Shown: positions 21,301 to 30,543 of the stretch, piece by piece
Numbering within the stretch: position 1 is the stretch's first letter
Layout of the letters: the number at the start of each line of letters is the position of its first letter
DNA from: a virus
Direction: 5' to 3' (one strand)
IMG/VR virus record: IMGVR_UViG_3300042554_001552
Span: 53,229 to 117,228 of that record
DNA: 64,000 bases
Translations under genes and position numbers: made by a program
The notes under the pieces: model-generated
Seen by the model: the letters and a program-made list of their open reading frames with translations, nothing else
Database searches by the model: none
Told to the model about the DNA's origin: nothing

Positions 21301-24300
21301 TTGTATGGTGGAAATACCGACTCCATTTGAGTTATTAGTCGTAAATAAAGTTTTTGAGTTGAAACTAAGTCCAGTTGGAGATTCAAAAATTTCAACAGAT
21401 GATATTGAATTTGAATTTATTTTTGGAACTAATATTCCACTATTAACCTTTTCCCCAGTTTCGTCATCAACAATCACAATTTCTGGTGCGGAGCTATAAT
21501 TTCTACCACCATCAATAACTTCAATGCTATCAATTGTTAATGAATCTTTTAATTTAATCGTTGGTGGAATATTTGCTTCAGGTCTAAGAGTATTATCAGA
21601 AGGATATTCAAAAGATTGTTCTATAATTCTTATATCTCTTACTTTACCTATTTCATTAGATTTTACAAATAAATTAGCATCTCTTCCATTATCAGTGATG
21701 ATACTTGTTATGCCAGGTAAAGTTTTATAAGTTTTTGTACTAAAATTAACAGAAATTTTGTCAATAGGTCCAGATGCTGTTTTTGAGGTGGTAGAATACT
21801 CTAGAGCAGAAGTATTATTTTGGTTATATAAAGTATTTTCTGGTTGTGATGATAGTGAGACAATAAACGTAGTTGTTCCTACACCAACAACAGAATAATT
21901 TTGATTATAGTAACTATTAATGAAAGAAATCTCACAATAATTTCTTACACTAACATCAGCTGTAGAAATATATCCAGATTTTTCAATATTATAAAATAGA
22001 GAATTTGGAAGTAACTCTGAATAATTTAAAGTAAGTTTAGCAGTGCTAGTCACCCCAACTGTTCCAACACCAATTGTTGATATGATTGAAGTATTTGCTA
22101 TTGATACAAATTTGTTATTAAAGTCTTTATCTGAGTATAGATTAAAATTGTAACCACTCAATGAAGAATCGCTTAGATCAAATACTAAATTATTTCCTTT
22201 GATTGGTTGTAATTTTGGATTAACTAAGGACAATGCTTGATTAGAACCACCAGTAGATGCAATTGAAACTATTACTGGTGGGTTGGATACGGAGTCTTCA
22301 TAAGTTATTGTTAATTTGATATTGTCTTTATCTACTCTATAAACATAATAAACTCCCGTCGATAGCCCAGAAGATACTAAATCAGATGCTGAATAATAAA
22401 CTTTATCACCAGTTTTATATGAATGTGATGTTATGTTTATTGTATCTAATGCTGGATTAACACGATATGAATTGAAACCTACTGGATTAACCAATAACTT
22501 TTGAATATCTGACGCAAATTTTAATTTAACCGCAGTAGAAGTTCCAATACCTACAGATTGGTTAGGAACAACATTTAAAGTAACTGAATCACCTGGAATA
22601 AGTCCATGTGCTGTGGATACTGATACAACGGCATCATTTTTTTGAATGGTGCATGTTATTTGATTATATGTTGGTTCAAATGAATATTCAAAATTATTAG
22701 AACCATTTGTTCTAAAGAACAAACCCTTAGTATTTGTCGTTAGACCAACTTGAGTTACTATACCAATGTAGTCTTTTGATTTGTTAATAGCATAGACATA
22801 TTCAAATGAAGAGTTTAGCAAATTAAATGGTGATGAAGTTTCTGTATTTGAAACAGAAATAGGATCTCCACTCTTCTTCCTAATGATAAGTCTTTGATTT
22901 GTTTTAAATGGGTGATCTGGTAAATAAATGCTTTGTGTAGGAATATCTATTTGATAATTTAATTCTCCTAGAGAATAAGTAACTGCTACTCCAACTCCAG
23001 ATGTTGTACCAACACCAACAGACTGATTTGGATTGAAATATACCTTTGAATTTAAATCCGAATCAAAATATTGTAATGGTAATCCAATTTCAATAAAGTT
23101 GGGATATACAAATCCCAAAGTGCTAGTTGTGTGAGAAGTCCCACTTACACCCCTTTTAACTCTTAATAATTTTCTTTCCGAAAAAATATTTAGTACTGAC
23201 ATTATTTCAGTACCTATTCCTATACTTGAACCTATAGAAAGGGTATTTGGTATAGTAGAAATATAAATGTCTGTTACTAAACCAGATTGAGTAACTGGAT
23301 TTGATGGAATATCTTTAAATACGGTAAATCTATCTGTTGATATTGATACCTGTCTATTTCCAGCTATTTTTGGAACAAATGTTGATAGACCAGATATTGA
23401 TACAATATCACGATTATTTAATACATGGAATGGTGTAATATAAACTCTTGCTTTATTTTTATCTTCCCAGGTTAGAACCGCATTAGAATATTCTATAGTT
23501 GATGATGCAATAGATGTTATTGTCTTACCCTTTAGAGAAGAAACTACAGCTGATGCACCTTCAGCATTTGAATTCGAATTATCAAATACTAATGCATCAT
23601 TTAATTTATAGTCAATGCCGTTTTTTGTAACCTCAACTGTTTTTATTTGACCCTTTTCAATAGATGTAATTATCGACTCTTGATTAAATTGTGAGTCATC
23701 TTCAATAATAAAATCATTTTGAGAGTATTCATCTGAAATTTTATATGGATAAGTATTTCTAACTAGATCTGATTTTGAAAAATCAAAGTCTTGATCTAAA
23801 TTATTTTCAGCATATAGAGACCTAAATCTATTGCCAATAAAATATGGGAATTTTGGTTGATATAATCCATCCGTTGTTATTCCAGCAAAATATGCATATG
23901 TTCCATTTGGAAAGTCTGGAGTTTTGCAAAATCTTCCATTGTGTATATCTAAGTCTCCAGAATTATCAAATTTATAGTCTTCAACAAAGAATCCTGGCAC
24001 AAATCCAGATGGTCTATCAACGATAACTGAAGTATCTTCAACATATCCTGGTTTTAATATGACTATACCTTGTGCTGAATTAATTGGATTTCTATATCCA
24101 TATGGTCCATATATTGGATTTCCATCATATGCCCACCCAATAATTGGTGAATGAGAAGACCCGTTATCATTGAATTCATTTGTTGCAAGTTCATTTAAGT
24201 AGGAAATATTGCAATATTCTAACCCAGTGTTTAATTTTGGATGTAGATATTCAGATCCATATCTCTTTGCATCATTTAAAGTTAAATCTCTAACCTTTGT

Positions 24301-27300
24301 TTCTAGTTTTACATTTCTTCCAGCAGAAACTACCTTGATAGATGTTGTTGATTGTGTATATCCTATTCCAGAATTAATTACAACAACATTAACAATTTGA
24401 CCATTATTAATTATTGGGCGTAAGACTGCTCCACTACCTTCACCAACTACCGTTAATGATGGGGTTGAATAATACTCAGTTCCCTTATTTCTTATATCTA
24501 CTCTGACAATTTTTCCTGCAAGAACAACTGGATAAAGAGTAGCATCTTTACCATTTTTAATTGATATGTTGGGTTTTCTTTCAAAGTTTAAAACTGTACT
24601 ACCATATCCACTACCAGATTCATATAGGTACAAATCAACAATACTACCACGAACAATGGGTGTGCATGTAATTACACCAACATTCGTCGATCCATATGCA
24701 ACATTAACTGTGACACTGACATCTGGATATTTAAAAATATGATATCCACTTCCAGTATTTGAAAATTTAGTAAAAATATTTCTAGTATAATTTGTTGATA
24801 TTGTTGCACCTATTCCAGCATCTGCCAATCTAAAGGAATCATTATCTTTCTTTATAATATAGTATCTGTTTGATGTTGATAGACCAGAAATTGGGGTGCC
24901 AGTATATTGATATTCAACAATATCACCCTCTTTAAAATTATGATCAGTAAAACTAATTGTATGCTCTATTGTAGAAATTCCTACTGGTTTAACATATAGT
25001 TTTCTATTTTGATATCCAGACCCAGAATCTAAGACTTTAATTGACTTTAAAGTCTTTTTACCGAGATAAGTTCTAAACTTATGGATTCCTGTATTTGACG
25101 CTGTTGTGAATCCAACTGTATTAATTCCAGTTATGTAATCATTAAAAGATGGATACAATCTAACAGTTTTATTATTTAAAACCCTTACAAAATAAGTTGC
25201 ATTTTCCAGCAGGAATCTATTTTGATCAGCATTTGAACCAAGATATGTTCCGATACTAACTGGAGAATTTCCGTTAGATTTATATACTACAGCTTCACCA
25301 TTTGAAAATTCGTGATTCGATAGAAATGTTATTGTTTCTGCAGTTTCGCCAACGCCACCAAAATTACTCAGAAGTCTCGCATCAAAATCAACTTCTCTAA
25401 AAGTTTTTTCTACAATAGGTTCTAATAAACATCCACTACCATTACCACCTTGAATACTTAATGAAATAACTTTTTCAAGTTCAATATTTTGCGGATCTAC
25501 TAGTACTTCTTTAACAGAACCACTTATAACTGGTTGAACAAGTGAAGTTGTACCAGATCCAGTTGGTGGTCCAGATACAATTATTTGTGGTGGATTAACT
25601 ACATCATAATCAATTCCAGAGTTTAAAATGCTTATAGATTTTAATGGTCCATAATAAATCTTATCTTGAGATTTATAATTTTTTATTTCGACACCATTGA
25701 CCAACATTCCAATAAACTCTTTATCATTCTCTACTCCATCATTATCTTTGATGACTTCTCTAAGTGGAAATTTCCTTAATAATTTTTGTGGTTCAATATT
25801 TTTATTAAATTTAGATTCCACTACAAAACTATGCTTTCCACCAACTCCAGGAGAAAGAGGATTGAATGTAATATAATCATCTATTTGAATAAATGAATTT
25901 GATGCATATAATTTTATTTGTTTTGGATCAGTTAATACTTTTACAAAATATTTCCCTGTAGCAAGTCCAGATATTGGTGTTGTTTCTGGACTATAGATTA
26001 CAGCATCTCCTGTCAAAAATGGTATAGAAGTTGGGAATGAAATAATAGAATAATCATCATCTGATAGTTCTTTTTGAATTGCACCGCTTTGAGTAGTTGC
26101 TGCGCCAATAAAAGTCGAAGCTGTACCAACTCTTATTGATGGTTTGGATGGTGTTGCATCAAGTCTGAAAGTGTATGATGGCAAAGAATTCGATGCCACA
26201 TACATAAATTCATTTGCATCATCGGAATACACATTCTGAACATCTGCAAATAAAGTATCATTACCATACTTCAACGGTACTAATTCACTAGATGTTTTCT
26301 TAATGATTCTTCTTAATAGATGTGGTATCGAAGTCGAAGTGGTATATCCAACATAACTTAAGGTAACTTCTTTTGTTCCCCCATCAATACCTGTTACTTT
26401 TGCATTGGAAATTCTAACAGAACCAGTAACAGCATTAATAATATCAACTCTATCATTAACCTTTAAACTAGAAGAATCTATATCAGATTTTAAAGTAAAA
26501 ACTTTAGATGATAGATTAAAAGAATCAACTTCAAAAGTACAGCTAGTATTATATACCCAAGAATTTGCAAAAATTTGCTTATAAGTTCTGTCGTTGGGGT
26601 TGCTTGGATTTTTTATTAAGTCACCTAGGTGTTTGATATAAATTTTTTCATTTTCAAGATTTAAAGCTTTATCTTCAATCATCTGTAAATTTGAAATTAT
26701 GGAACATACTTTTAATTCTACTTTCTTATCTAAATTTCCATTTTCAAATCCAAAAATTGTCTGATTTGATCTTATCGAATCTTTGTTCGAAATATTTTCA
26801 GATATACCTGAACAATTTAAAAGTTGATTTACAGTTTTATCTGTATATACAATAGTATTATTTCCAGATATTGCTGTCCCAGATTTCTCAAATCCAATTG
26901 TCGAATCTACAGTAATAATTGAAGATCCTATTGAAACATCACCAATTACTTTAGTATTTGCTGTTACTGTAAGGTCACCTTCAATTAAGTCTTGATCGCT
27001 ATACCCAATGAATAAACCTAGTTTATAATATACTTTATTTTTTCTGGTTAAAATTTCTACTTCAGATACAGCTGCACTTGTTTTAGTATCTAAAGAACTA
27101 TAAATTGTTTGCCCAACTAAATTATTTGGATTTCCAGAAATTGCTTCGGTTAAAATAATAACTCTTCTAATGTACTCTGAATCAGATGGTTTAAAAAGAA
27201 ATTGCTCTAGGTCAATTACTTTTGGAGTAACTCCATACAAAACTTTATAGAGGATTTTAAAAGATTCTTCAGTACCTTTTGACTGATAGAATGATCTTGC

Positions 27301-27888
27301 TTCTTTTAGAAAATTGCCAACATTTAAATCGGAAACAAAATCAACATTTTCCAAACCTGGAGCAATAGAATATTTGATTTTATTATAAAATTCTTTTAAA
27401 AATAGAGAGCTTAGATTTTGTACAGAAGAATATTGCGTATGTGAAGATGCGGTTGTTTCTGAAAAAACTAATTCTTCTGGATTATTTGAATCTCTATAAC
27501 TAGTAATTCCACTAAATCCTCTAACACATCCAGTGAAAGAGTTTGTTGTAATTCCAGTATATGTAATAATTTCATCATCAATCTTTAGCAAACCATAATA
27601 TTGGGGAAATCCCTTTGTACTCAAAACATTGATTGTTGAGCTAGTAGAGGTGATTGAAGAAGTTATTGAAGTGAATCCAACAATAACTTCTGGAGTTAAG
27701 TTGTCAAGATTAATGTAAGAATTAAAATTCTCAGAAATATCCGATGGACCACTTGGATATTCTTGAGAAATATAATATTGTTTTAAAAATTCAGATGCCT
27801 TTGGGCTTTCATCTAATATGAATGCAGGTAACTGATTTTCAATAATTTGATATGCCTTTACCTTTGATTCGATACCAGTTTGAATCAT
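15379..27888 (-). CDS. Giant baseplate protein with YHYH domain, gp7-position homologue
   Basis: 4169 aa, one uninterrupted frame of 12.5 kb. It occupies the place of the large wedge protein (T4 gp7, 1032 aa) between gp6 and gp8. The N-terminus has a helical segment (FLKEARSFYQSKGTEESFKI) typical of the cyanophage family. Around residues 1240-1340 lies a YHYH-type domain (GWAYDGNPIYGPYGY, then NGTYAYF). Around residues 3470-3540 is a helical insert (CIDDIVDVLECITYNLQYGG). Dozens of beta repeats of the type GxGYxSxPxI occur throughout, for example GFGYTSTNPPQI near the C-terminus. It is probably an extended peripheral baseplate component; equating it with gp7 is inference from synteny. Confidence 0.85.
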   Translation of the reverse strand: MIQTGIESKVKAYQIIENQLPAFILDESPKASEFLKQYYISQEYPSGPSDISENFNSYINLDNLTPEVIVGFTSITSSITSTSSTINVLSTKGFPQYYGLLKIDDEIITYTGITTNSFTGCVRGFSGITSYRDSNNPEELVFSETTASSHTQYSSVQNLSSLFLKEFYNKIKYSIAPGLENVDFVSDLNVGNFLKEARSFYQSKGTEESFKILYKVLYGVTPKVIDLEQFLFKPSDSEYIRRVIILTEAISGNPNNLVGQTIYSSLDTKTSAAVSEVEILTRKNKVYYKLGLFIGYSDQDLIEGDLTVTANTKVIGDVSIGSSIITVDSTIGFEKSGTAISGNNTIVYTDKTVNQLLNCSGISENISNKDSIRSNQTIFGFENGNLDKKVELKVCSIISNLQMIEDKALNLENEKIYIKHLGDLIKNPSNPNDRTYKQIFANSWVYNTSCTFEVDSFNLSSKVFTLKSDIDSSSLKVNDRVDIINAVTGSVRISNAKVTGIDGGTKEVTLSYVGYTTSTSIPHLLRRIIKKTSSELVPLKYGNDTLFADVQNVYSDDANEFMYVASNSLPSYTFRLDATPSKPSIRVGTASTFIGAATTQSGAIQKELSDDDYSIISFPTSIPFLTGDAVIYSPETTPISGLATGKYFVKVLTDPKQIKLYASNSFIQIDDYITFNPLSPGVGGKHSFVVESKFNKNIEPQKLLRKFPLREVIKDNDGVENDKEFIGMLVNGVEIKNYKSQDKIYYGPLKSISILNSGIDYDVVNPPQIIVSGPPTGSGTTSLVQPVISGSVKEVLVDPQNIELEKVISLSIQGGNGSGCLLEPIVEKTFREVDFDARLLSNFGGVGETAETITFLSNHEFSNGEAVVYKSNGNSPVSIGTYLGSNADQNRFLLENATYFVRVLNNKTVRLYPSFNDYITGINTVGFTTASNTGIHKFRTYLGKKTLKSIKVLDSGSGYQNRKLYVKPVGISTIEHTISFTDHNFKEGDIVEYQYTGTPISGLSTSNRYYIIKKDNDSFRLADAGIGATISTNYTRNIFTKFSNTGSGYHIFKYPDVSVTVNVAYGSTNVGVITCTPIVRGSIVDLYLYESGSGYGSTVLNFERKPNISIKNGKDATLYPVVLAGKIVRVDIRNKGTEYYSTPSLTVVGEGSGAVLRPIINNGQIVNVVVINSGIGYTQSTTSIKVVSAGRNVKLETKVRDLTLNDAKRYGSEYLHPKLNTGLEYCNISYLNELATNEFNDNGSSHSPIIGWAYDGNPIYGPYGYRNPINSAQGIVILKPGYVEDTSVIVDRPSGFVPGFFVEDYKFDNSGDLDIHNGRFCKTPDFPNGTYAYFAGITTDGLYQPKFPYFIGNRFRSLYAENNLDQDFDFSKSDLVRNTYPYKISDEYSQNDFIIEDDSQFNQESIITSIEKGQIKTVEVTKNGIDYKLNDALVFDNSNSNAEGASAVVSSLKGKTITSIASSTIEYSNAVLTWEDKNKARVYITPFHVLNNRDIVSISGLSTFVPKIAGNRQVSISTDRFTVFKDIPSNPVTQSGLVTDIYISTIPNTLSIGSSIGIGTEIMSVLNIFSERKLLRVKRGVSGTSHTTSTLGFVYPNFIEIGLPLQYFDSDLNSKVYFNPNQSVGVGTTSGVGVAVTYSLGELNYQIDIPTQSIYLPDHPFKTNQRLIIRKKSGDPISVSNTETSSPFNLLNSSFEYVYAINKSKDYIGIVTQVGLTTNTKGLFFRTNGSNNFEYSFEPTYNQITCTIQKNDAVVSVSTAHGLIPGDSVTLNVVPNQSVGIGTSTAVKLKFASDIQKLLVNPVGFNSYRVNPALDTINITSHSYKTGDKVYYSASDLVSSGLSTGVYYVYRVDKDNIKLTITYEDSVSNPPVIVSIASTGGSNQALSLVNPKLQPIKGNNLVFDLSDSSLSGYNFNLYSDKDFNNKFVSIANTSIISTIGVGTVGVTSTAKLTLNYSELLPNSLFYNIEKSGYISTADVSVRNYCEISFINSYYNQNYSVVGVGTTTFIVSLSSQPENTLYNQNNTSALEYSTTSKTASGPIDKISVNFSTKTYKTLPGITSIITDNGRDANLFVKSNEIGKVRDIRIIEQSFEYPSDNTLRPEANIPPTIKLKDSLTIDSIEVIDGGRNYSSAPEIVIVDDETGEKVNSGILVPKINSNSISSVEIFESPTGLSFNSKTLFTTNNSNGVGISTIQSSASGIVTCFLTTPLVGFTTNVFNAGDLIFVEGITKNGVGGSGFNSEDYGYTFFTVSSYENLIPAIVRFNLSGYTANPGIADTIQGSYATITKYSNYPKFKVNQKRTEFLVGENLYLNNLPSDLYISAVLKDYIKISGRDSFKESDIVRGTESGSVGTISEIIHSRGKFNVGYGVTASLGWKTNSGQLNNDIQVLPDNDYYQNLSYSVKSTIQYKDSIDTINRLLHTTGLKNFVDTEIISNKKVSIGSTSVDGLIIYDVSEDKRVDTIYGFALSKDTSTQNGTSKFLKTFNKKFVDGLICKTNRVLSIDDVSDQFTNKENVSDTFIDLDEYTDSFARFLVQIRNTSGTQIALYELLLMYDNNQESVFTLRKGYLSNTGLGITFSPGFETDALTTIWKEEEFADVTGNIDTFDVLSLRFTPNDPYDTDYDIKFIKEVLNPNVVGVASTSIGLVKNLSTNTLVSAGSTATIFEYPANQYDAVHSMFHISNLNDNTMNFVEVYLSHDGTNTYLADYYFDSNSSEGISFNDFGEFDASLVGGTLTLKYTNPTTSQVRVLTNAVGFGSTSAGIGTIRFINDFQPEGTERSAKYQSNYVVGTGVTTILTCTSSEITSIKSLVSVSYGSTYALHQILTINADGTDVFSTQYPFLSVGSTTGIGTFGADISSGNVRVRFFPDASVTGIVTIKSYNEIIYTDLDLENSYPEITYGFNRTQSIGIGLFDSFNSKRINKTEFELEYNNTPIFTKEFNPQDSSILNPATGKFTIPNHFFSTGEALIYKPGSTIAGVSSAPVGIGLTADSVGVVTNRLPYRVWAIKDNNTEFRIATRPEYATAGISVTFTTLGSGNAHIFEMVKKNEKTIIAVDDVIQSPLAWTPIVYTVDGNGGFIGTGETVFSISGISSIVTGDIIRVEDEYMKVAGVGLGTTSTGPISTGMIKLVNVERGFVGTVATSHMDASTARVYKGSYNIVGNKVFFTDPPKGSGLVTLDDSGLPRPFSKFNGRVFLRQNYENNLIYDDISQDFTGIGQTFRLTIAGVNTSGIETGSGLVLINGLFQTPTTVNNAGNNFLYGESAGISSITFTGITSTDGTKVTSISDVNQNQFPRGGLIVSLGSTNGLGFAPLVGASVTAVVGAGGSIVSVGLGSTDILGSGYNGLTAIGVSVYQPGHTGVAASIRANVGAGGSLSFTVIVGGNGYTANPDILVSEPTYENLQITGVSRLGIGSTTTTGLNALISLEVGPNSNPITSGRNADAARLILANKTLIGEVAVGRMLAAFPAFTVPGGNQNCIDDIVDVLECITYNLQYGGNDSVYDAGKIYIDNAYLAGEEAESIYAFQQARDMAIQAMRNESITIGGYSSETQVFDYTIEGDISELPGVYNPGDCADVASAITTFVGIVTYAVGLGTIPGSRTIAPGSLFEVSKFIINRPGYAFEIGDVFKPVGLVTAKGLVSPVADFQLTVLDVYYDKFASWQFGQLDFIDSIKPLQNGTRSVFPLRYNSELVSFEKDEKNNDSALIDLDAVLLVFLNGVLQEPKSAYIFDGGSSIQFISAPKVEDNISIFFYNGTRGVDSEQTDILETIKIGDSVFVNRANGISTSLSQISQRTVYDIPTSDTLETDLYQNIGIDEFNYRSIDWSKQKRDLIINGDIVYKDRDSLEGQIYPTARVIKTIQSGDNEIFVDNARFFNYEEDESSINIPSFDALIIEDKSPVAAAISATVSVAGTISGLTITNAGFGYTTATVSVKFSAPKRSSVGVGTTAGPQNSTSIASATATIVNGSVSSVTLVKPGFGYTSTNPPQILVEQPKVISELVKDISIVQGFSGIITGITTTAGIGTALALKFFVNAYTDLQVGYHIFVSGTNVGSGVTSIYSNNNDVIGVGTQYVDNIYRVSALPALNEIVCNIRSNTVTTGIQTLGTSIYNPNGYYSWGRLSSLSRASNPISIGVSGRTINSGLSTFPTIQRRGYGLRDNGAIRKILPD

Positions 27889-27889
27889 A

Positions 27890-29797
27890 TTATCCTCTCT
27901 TTAGCTCTCCGTTTGAATAACTTGAAGTTACTTTAAATCCTACTCCTGAAATCTTCTCACCAGAAGAAATAGTATCCTTTACCATATTTATGGTGCTCTT
28001 TGAAACATCAAAATCCAAATACAAATCTTTTAATCCAATAACATCATTCGATTCTGGATATGCTTGAATCTCAATAATATTGTTTTCTAGTTCAGTTTCT
28101 GTAATAACTGTAGTTGAAAGCATTATTTCTCCAGTAACATAATCAACAGTTCCAGCAGATTTAATAATTACTCTATTTGTATTATTTTCTTTGATTTGCT
28201 TTACGATTGATAAAATTCCAGTCTTCTTATCTGCATTTGGAACATCTGTTAAATAAACTGTTTCCAATTCTCCAGAAATTTTAAATCCAGTGGATTTAAT
28301 ATTAAATCCAGCAGAATCCACATGGAAAGCATTTCCAAAGCAAAGTTCATATTGAGCAGATTGATTAACTAATGCTTTTAAATTCCTTCTAATTCTTACT
28401 CGGGTAATATTTGAAGTAATTGATCTATCTACATTATCAATTACATTCAAAATTTTACTATACTTAAATCTACCACCAAACTTATTAACCTCAACAGAAT
28501 TAGAATAAGATTGTAGTGAATTGGTAATATTAGTTTTTAAATCATTGACATTATTAACTTGTGAAGAATTATAATAGACATATGAATCAATCTCAACATA
28601 AAGAACCTTCAGATCTATAATTTTTTGATTGATACCTGTCAGTGAATAATTTTTTAATCGACTTAAAATAAAATCTTTATCGAAGTCAGATATAAAATCT
28701 CCATTTTTTGGTTTAATACTTATCTGAACTGTTCCAAATTGAGGTGGATTTAATTCTTCACCCCCAACAACAGATACTGATTCTGTATTTGGATAGATTG
28801 ATTGAATAATCGCTTCATAATCTCTAGCTGTTACTGCCCTATATTGTGCTGAGTACAATCTTGGTGCAAAATATTTAATTGATTCTACTGGTTCAATGCT
28901 TGTTCCATTAGAAGACTTATTAACTGTAGTTAAGGTTGTAGAAGATACCGTTGCAGATCCTCCTAGAGAATCAACAAATGTACCTGCAAAAGCAAAATTT
29001 GTAGCTCCATTCCCCTCTTCACCATCAGTAACAATATAAGTTACTGTGATGATTGTGCCATTTTCAAGTTTTTTACCAAAGTAACCATCACCAAAAAGTA
29101 ATTCATACTTCTCATCCTGTATCTCTTGAATTAAATAAATTTCAGAAGTTGAATTAATGCTCAGAATATTATCAACTCTTTGATATTCTCTACCTACCCC
29201 TGTATCTGATGTACCTTTTACTTTAACTATAATAGTCTGAGTATCAATATATGAGTTATCTAAGATAAATCTTTGGTCTAAACTACCATCAACTGTAAAG
29301 GTCTTTTTCAGTAAAGTTCCTTGGTAAATCTCAATTGGTTCGTCAGCAGTTCCAAAAGTTGCTGTCTGATTTGTGACTGTGGTAGTTATATTTTCTGGGA
29401 TTGAAAAGATATATGAATTCTCATTTGATGCCGTTCCAACGCACACAGGACCCCTTGCTTCAAGAGTTAGGGTAGGGCTGGTGAATGAACTACTAACGCC
29501 CACCTGAAGCGTTACAGACGCTCTGGAGCATGTCCTAGAGCGAGGAACATATCCTATCGTTCTGGCAAGAGATACGACGTTTTCACGAAGAGTTGCTGAG
29601 TCAAGAAATGCCTCATTGGCTGCCATATTCGTGTTAAATGCATTAATATAAGTGTTATATGCTAGGGCATTTAACAAGACAGAGAAATTAGAACCTTCAA
29701 AATCAAAGTCCGTGAAGTTGCTGTTCGCACGGAGATAATCCTTGATTGAAGTCTTGATTTGATCGAAGTCTAGATTCGTAAATTTAGTGAAAGGCAT
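27890..29797 (-). CDS. 6: Baseplate wedge protein gp6 homologue
   Basis: 635 aa against 660 in T4. The N-terminus MPFTKFTNLDFDQIKTSIKD and FEGSNFSVLLNALAYNTYIN are diagnostic of gp6, the wedge protein that forms the inter-wedge ring and belongs to the baseplate J-like group. The middle carries YGxxYFGKKLENGTIITVTYI, the beta region usual for this family. It is separated by one base from both neighbours (gp25 and the giant protein), so the wedge genes are cotranslated. Confidence 0.93.
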   Translation of the reverse strand: MPFTKFTNLDFDQIKTSIKDYLRANSNFTDFDFEGSNFSVLLNALAYNTYINAFNTNMAANEAFLDSATLRENVVSLARTIGYVPRSRTCSRASVTLQVGVSSSFTSPTLTLEARGPVCVGTASNENSYIFSIPENITTTVTNQTATFGTADEPIEIYQGTLLKKTFTVDGSLDQRFILDNSYIDTQTIIVKVKGTSDTGVGREYQRVDNILSINSTSEIYLIQEIQDEKYELLFGDGYFGKKLENGTIITVTYIVTDGEEGNGATNFAFAGTFVDSLGGSATVSSTTLTTVNKSSNGTSIEPVESIKYFAPRLYSAQYRAVTARDYEAIIQSIYPNTESVSVVGGEELNPPQFGTVQISIKPKNGDFISDFDKDFILSRLKNYSLTGINQKIIDLKVLYVEIDSYVYYNSSQVNNVNDLKTNITNSLQSYSNSVEVNKFGGRFKYSKILNVIDNVDRSITSNITRVRIRRNLKALVNQSAQYELCFGNAFHVDSAGFNIKSTGFKISGELETVYLTDVPNADKKTGILSIVKQIKENNTNRVIIKSAGTVDYVTGEIMLSTTVITETELENNIIEIQAYPESNDVIGLKDLYLDFDVSKSTINMVKDTISSGEKISGVGFKVTSSYSNGELKRG

Positions 29798-29798
29798 T

Positions 29799-30200
29799 TT
29801 ATCTTGCTGCCTCTAATATAAATGTGTATTCTTGTGTTGGTATTTCTTGACCAATAATATCAAAATTAACGGTTACTTCAAAAGCATTATCATCTGGTCT
29901 TGCTTCTACAATAACAACTAAATTAGAAATTCTTGGTTCATAATTAGAAATTGCTTCTGCAATTTCATTTTCAAGAACTGATGCTGTACCTGCATCAACA
30001 AATTCAAATAATGTAGAATAAACGTCAGATCCAAAGAGAGAGTCAAAAAATCTCTCTCCTTGGATCGTTTCAACAATATTTCTCACTGAGCGACGAATAG
30101 CAGCTTCATTTTTCAATACAGGCAAGTCCTTTGTAACAGGGTGAGGTTCAAAGGACAAACTTATATCTTTAAATCCGCGTGAAATGCGTTGAACTGCCAT
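29799..30200 (-). CDS. 25: Baseplate wedge protein gp25 homologue
   Basis: 133 aa, matching T4 gp25 (132 aa), the gp25/lysozyme-like fold that nucleates sheath assembly on the baseplate. Visible signatures are FKDISLSFEPHPVTKDLPVL, the AIRRSVRNIVET helix and GERFFDSLFGSDVYSTLFEF. It is the first gene behind a perfect late promoter and leads into gp6. Confidence 0.95.
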   Translation of the reverse strand: MAVQRISRGFKDISLSFEPHPVTKDLPVLKNEAAIRRSVRNIVETIQGERFFDSLFGSDVYSTLFEFVDAGTASVLENEIAEAISNYEPRISNLVVIVEARPDDNAFEVTVNFDIIGQEIPTQEYTFILEAAR

Positions 30201-30221
30201 TTAATGATTATTTCTTCACTT

Positions 30222-30229
30222 TATTTATA
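30222..30229 (-). promoter_or_regulatory. T4-type late promoter TATAAATA
   Basis: Perfect TATAAATA on the minus strand, 22 bp before the gp25 ATG at 30200, followed by AAGTGAAGAA as a likely ribosome-binding region. Likely the main promoter of the gp25-gp6-baseplate unit. Confidence 0.82.
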
Positions 30230-30230
30230 C

Positions 30231-30476
30231 CTATTGCCAGGGAGAACCATAGTTTGGTTCTGTTCCATATTCCCAATCATCGTAACTTTCATCATTTCGA
30301 ATTTTCTTATGTAAATCACTCTGTTCTTTAAGATGATGTTTTTTTCCAAGTTCATCATGCATAATTTCTTGAATGACTTTTGGTTTTTCAGTTGAAGAAT
30401 AATCTGTAACCAATTTAGTTGTACCCCACATGTGGTACATGTAATTTTCGTCTCTATCTACTGGTAGATTTGACAT
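30231..30476 (-). CDS. Conserved hypothetical, 81 aa
   Basis: Starts MSNLPVDRDENYMYHMWGTT. Hydrophilic, with no membrane segment; the middle (KPKVIQEIMHDELGKKHHLK) is helical and the C-terminus ends in YDDWEYGTEPNYGSPWQ. Its location directly before gp25 suggests a late virion-associated protein, but no domain is recognised. Confidence 0.65.
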   Translation of the reverse strand: MSNLPVDRDENYMYHMWGTTKLVTDYSSTEKPKVIQEIMHDELGKKHHLKEQSDLHKKIRNDESYDDWEYGTEPNYGSPWQ

Positions 30477-30515
30477 TTTAGCTCCTGTTTTAATGAATAA
30501 AACAGAACTTTTATA

Positions 30516-30535
30516 AAGGAGGTTGCTATCTCCTT
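30516..30535 (-). terminator. Possible weak terminator hairpin after speD
   Basis: On the minus strand AAGGAG and CTCCTT form a 6-bp stem with an 8-base loop, followed by TTATAAAAG. The T run is interrupted, so termination would be partial. It lies just downstream of the speD stop at 30544. Confidence 0.35.
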
Positions 30536-30543
30536 GTTTTTAT

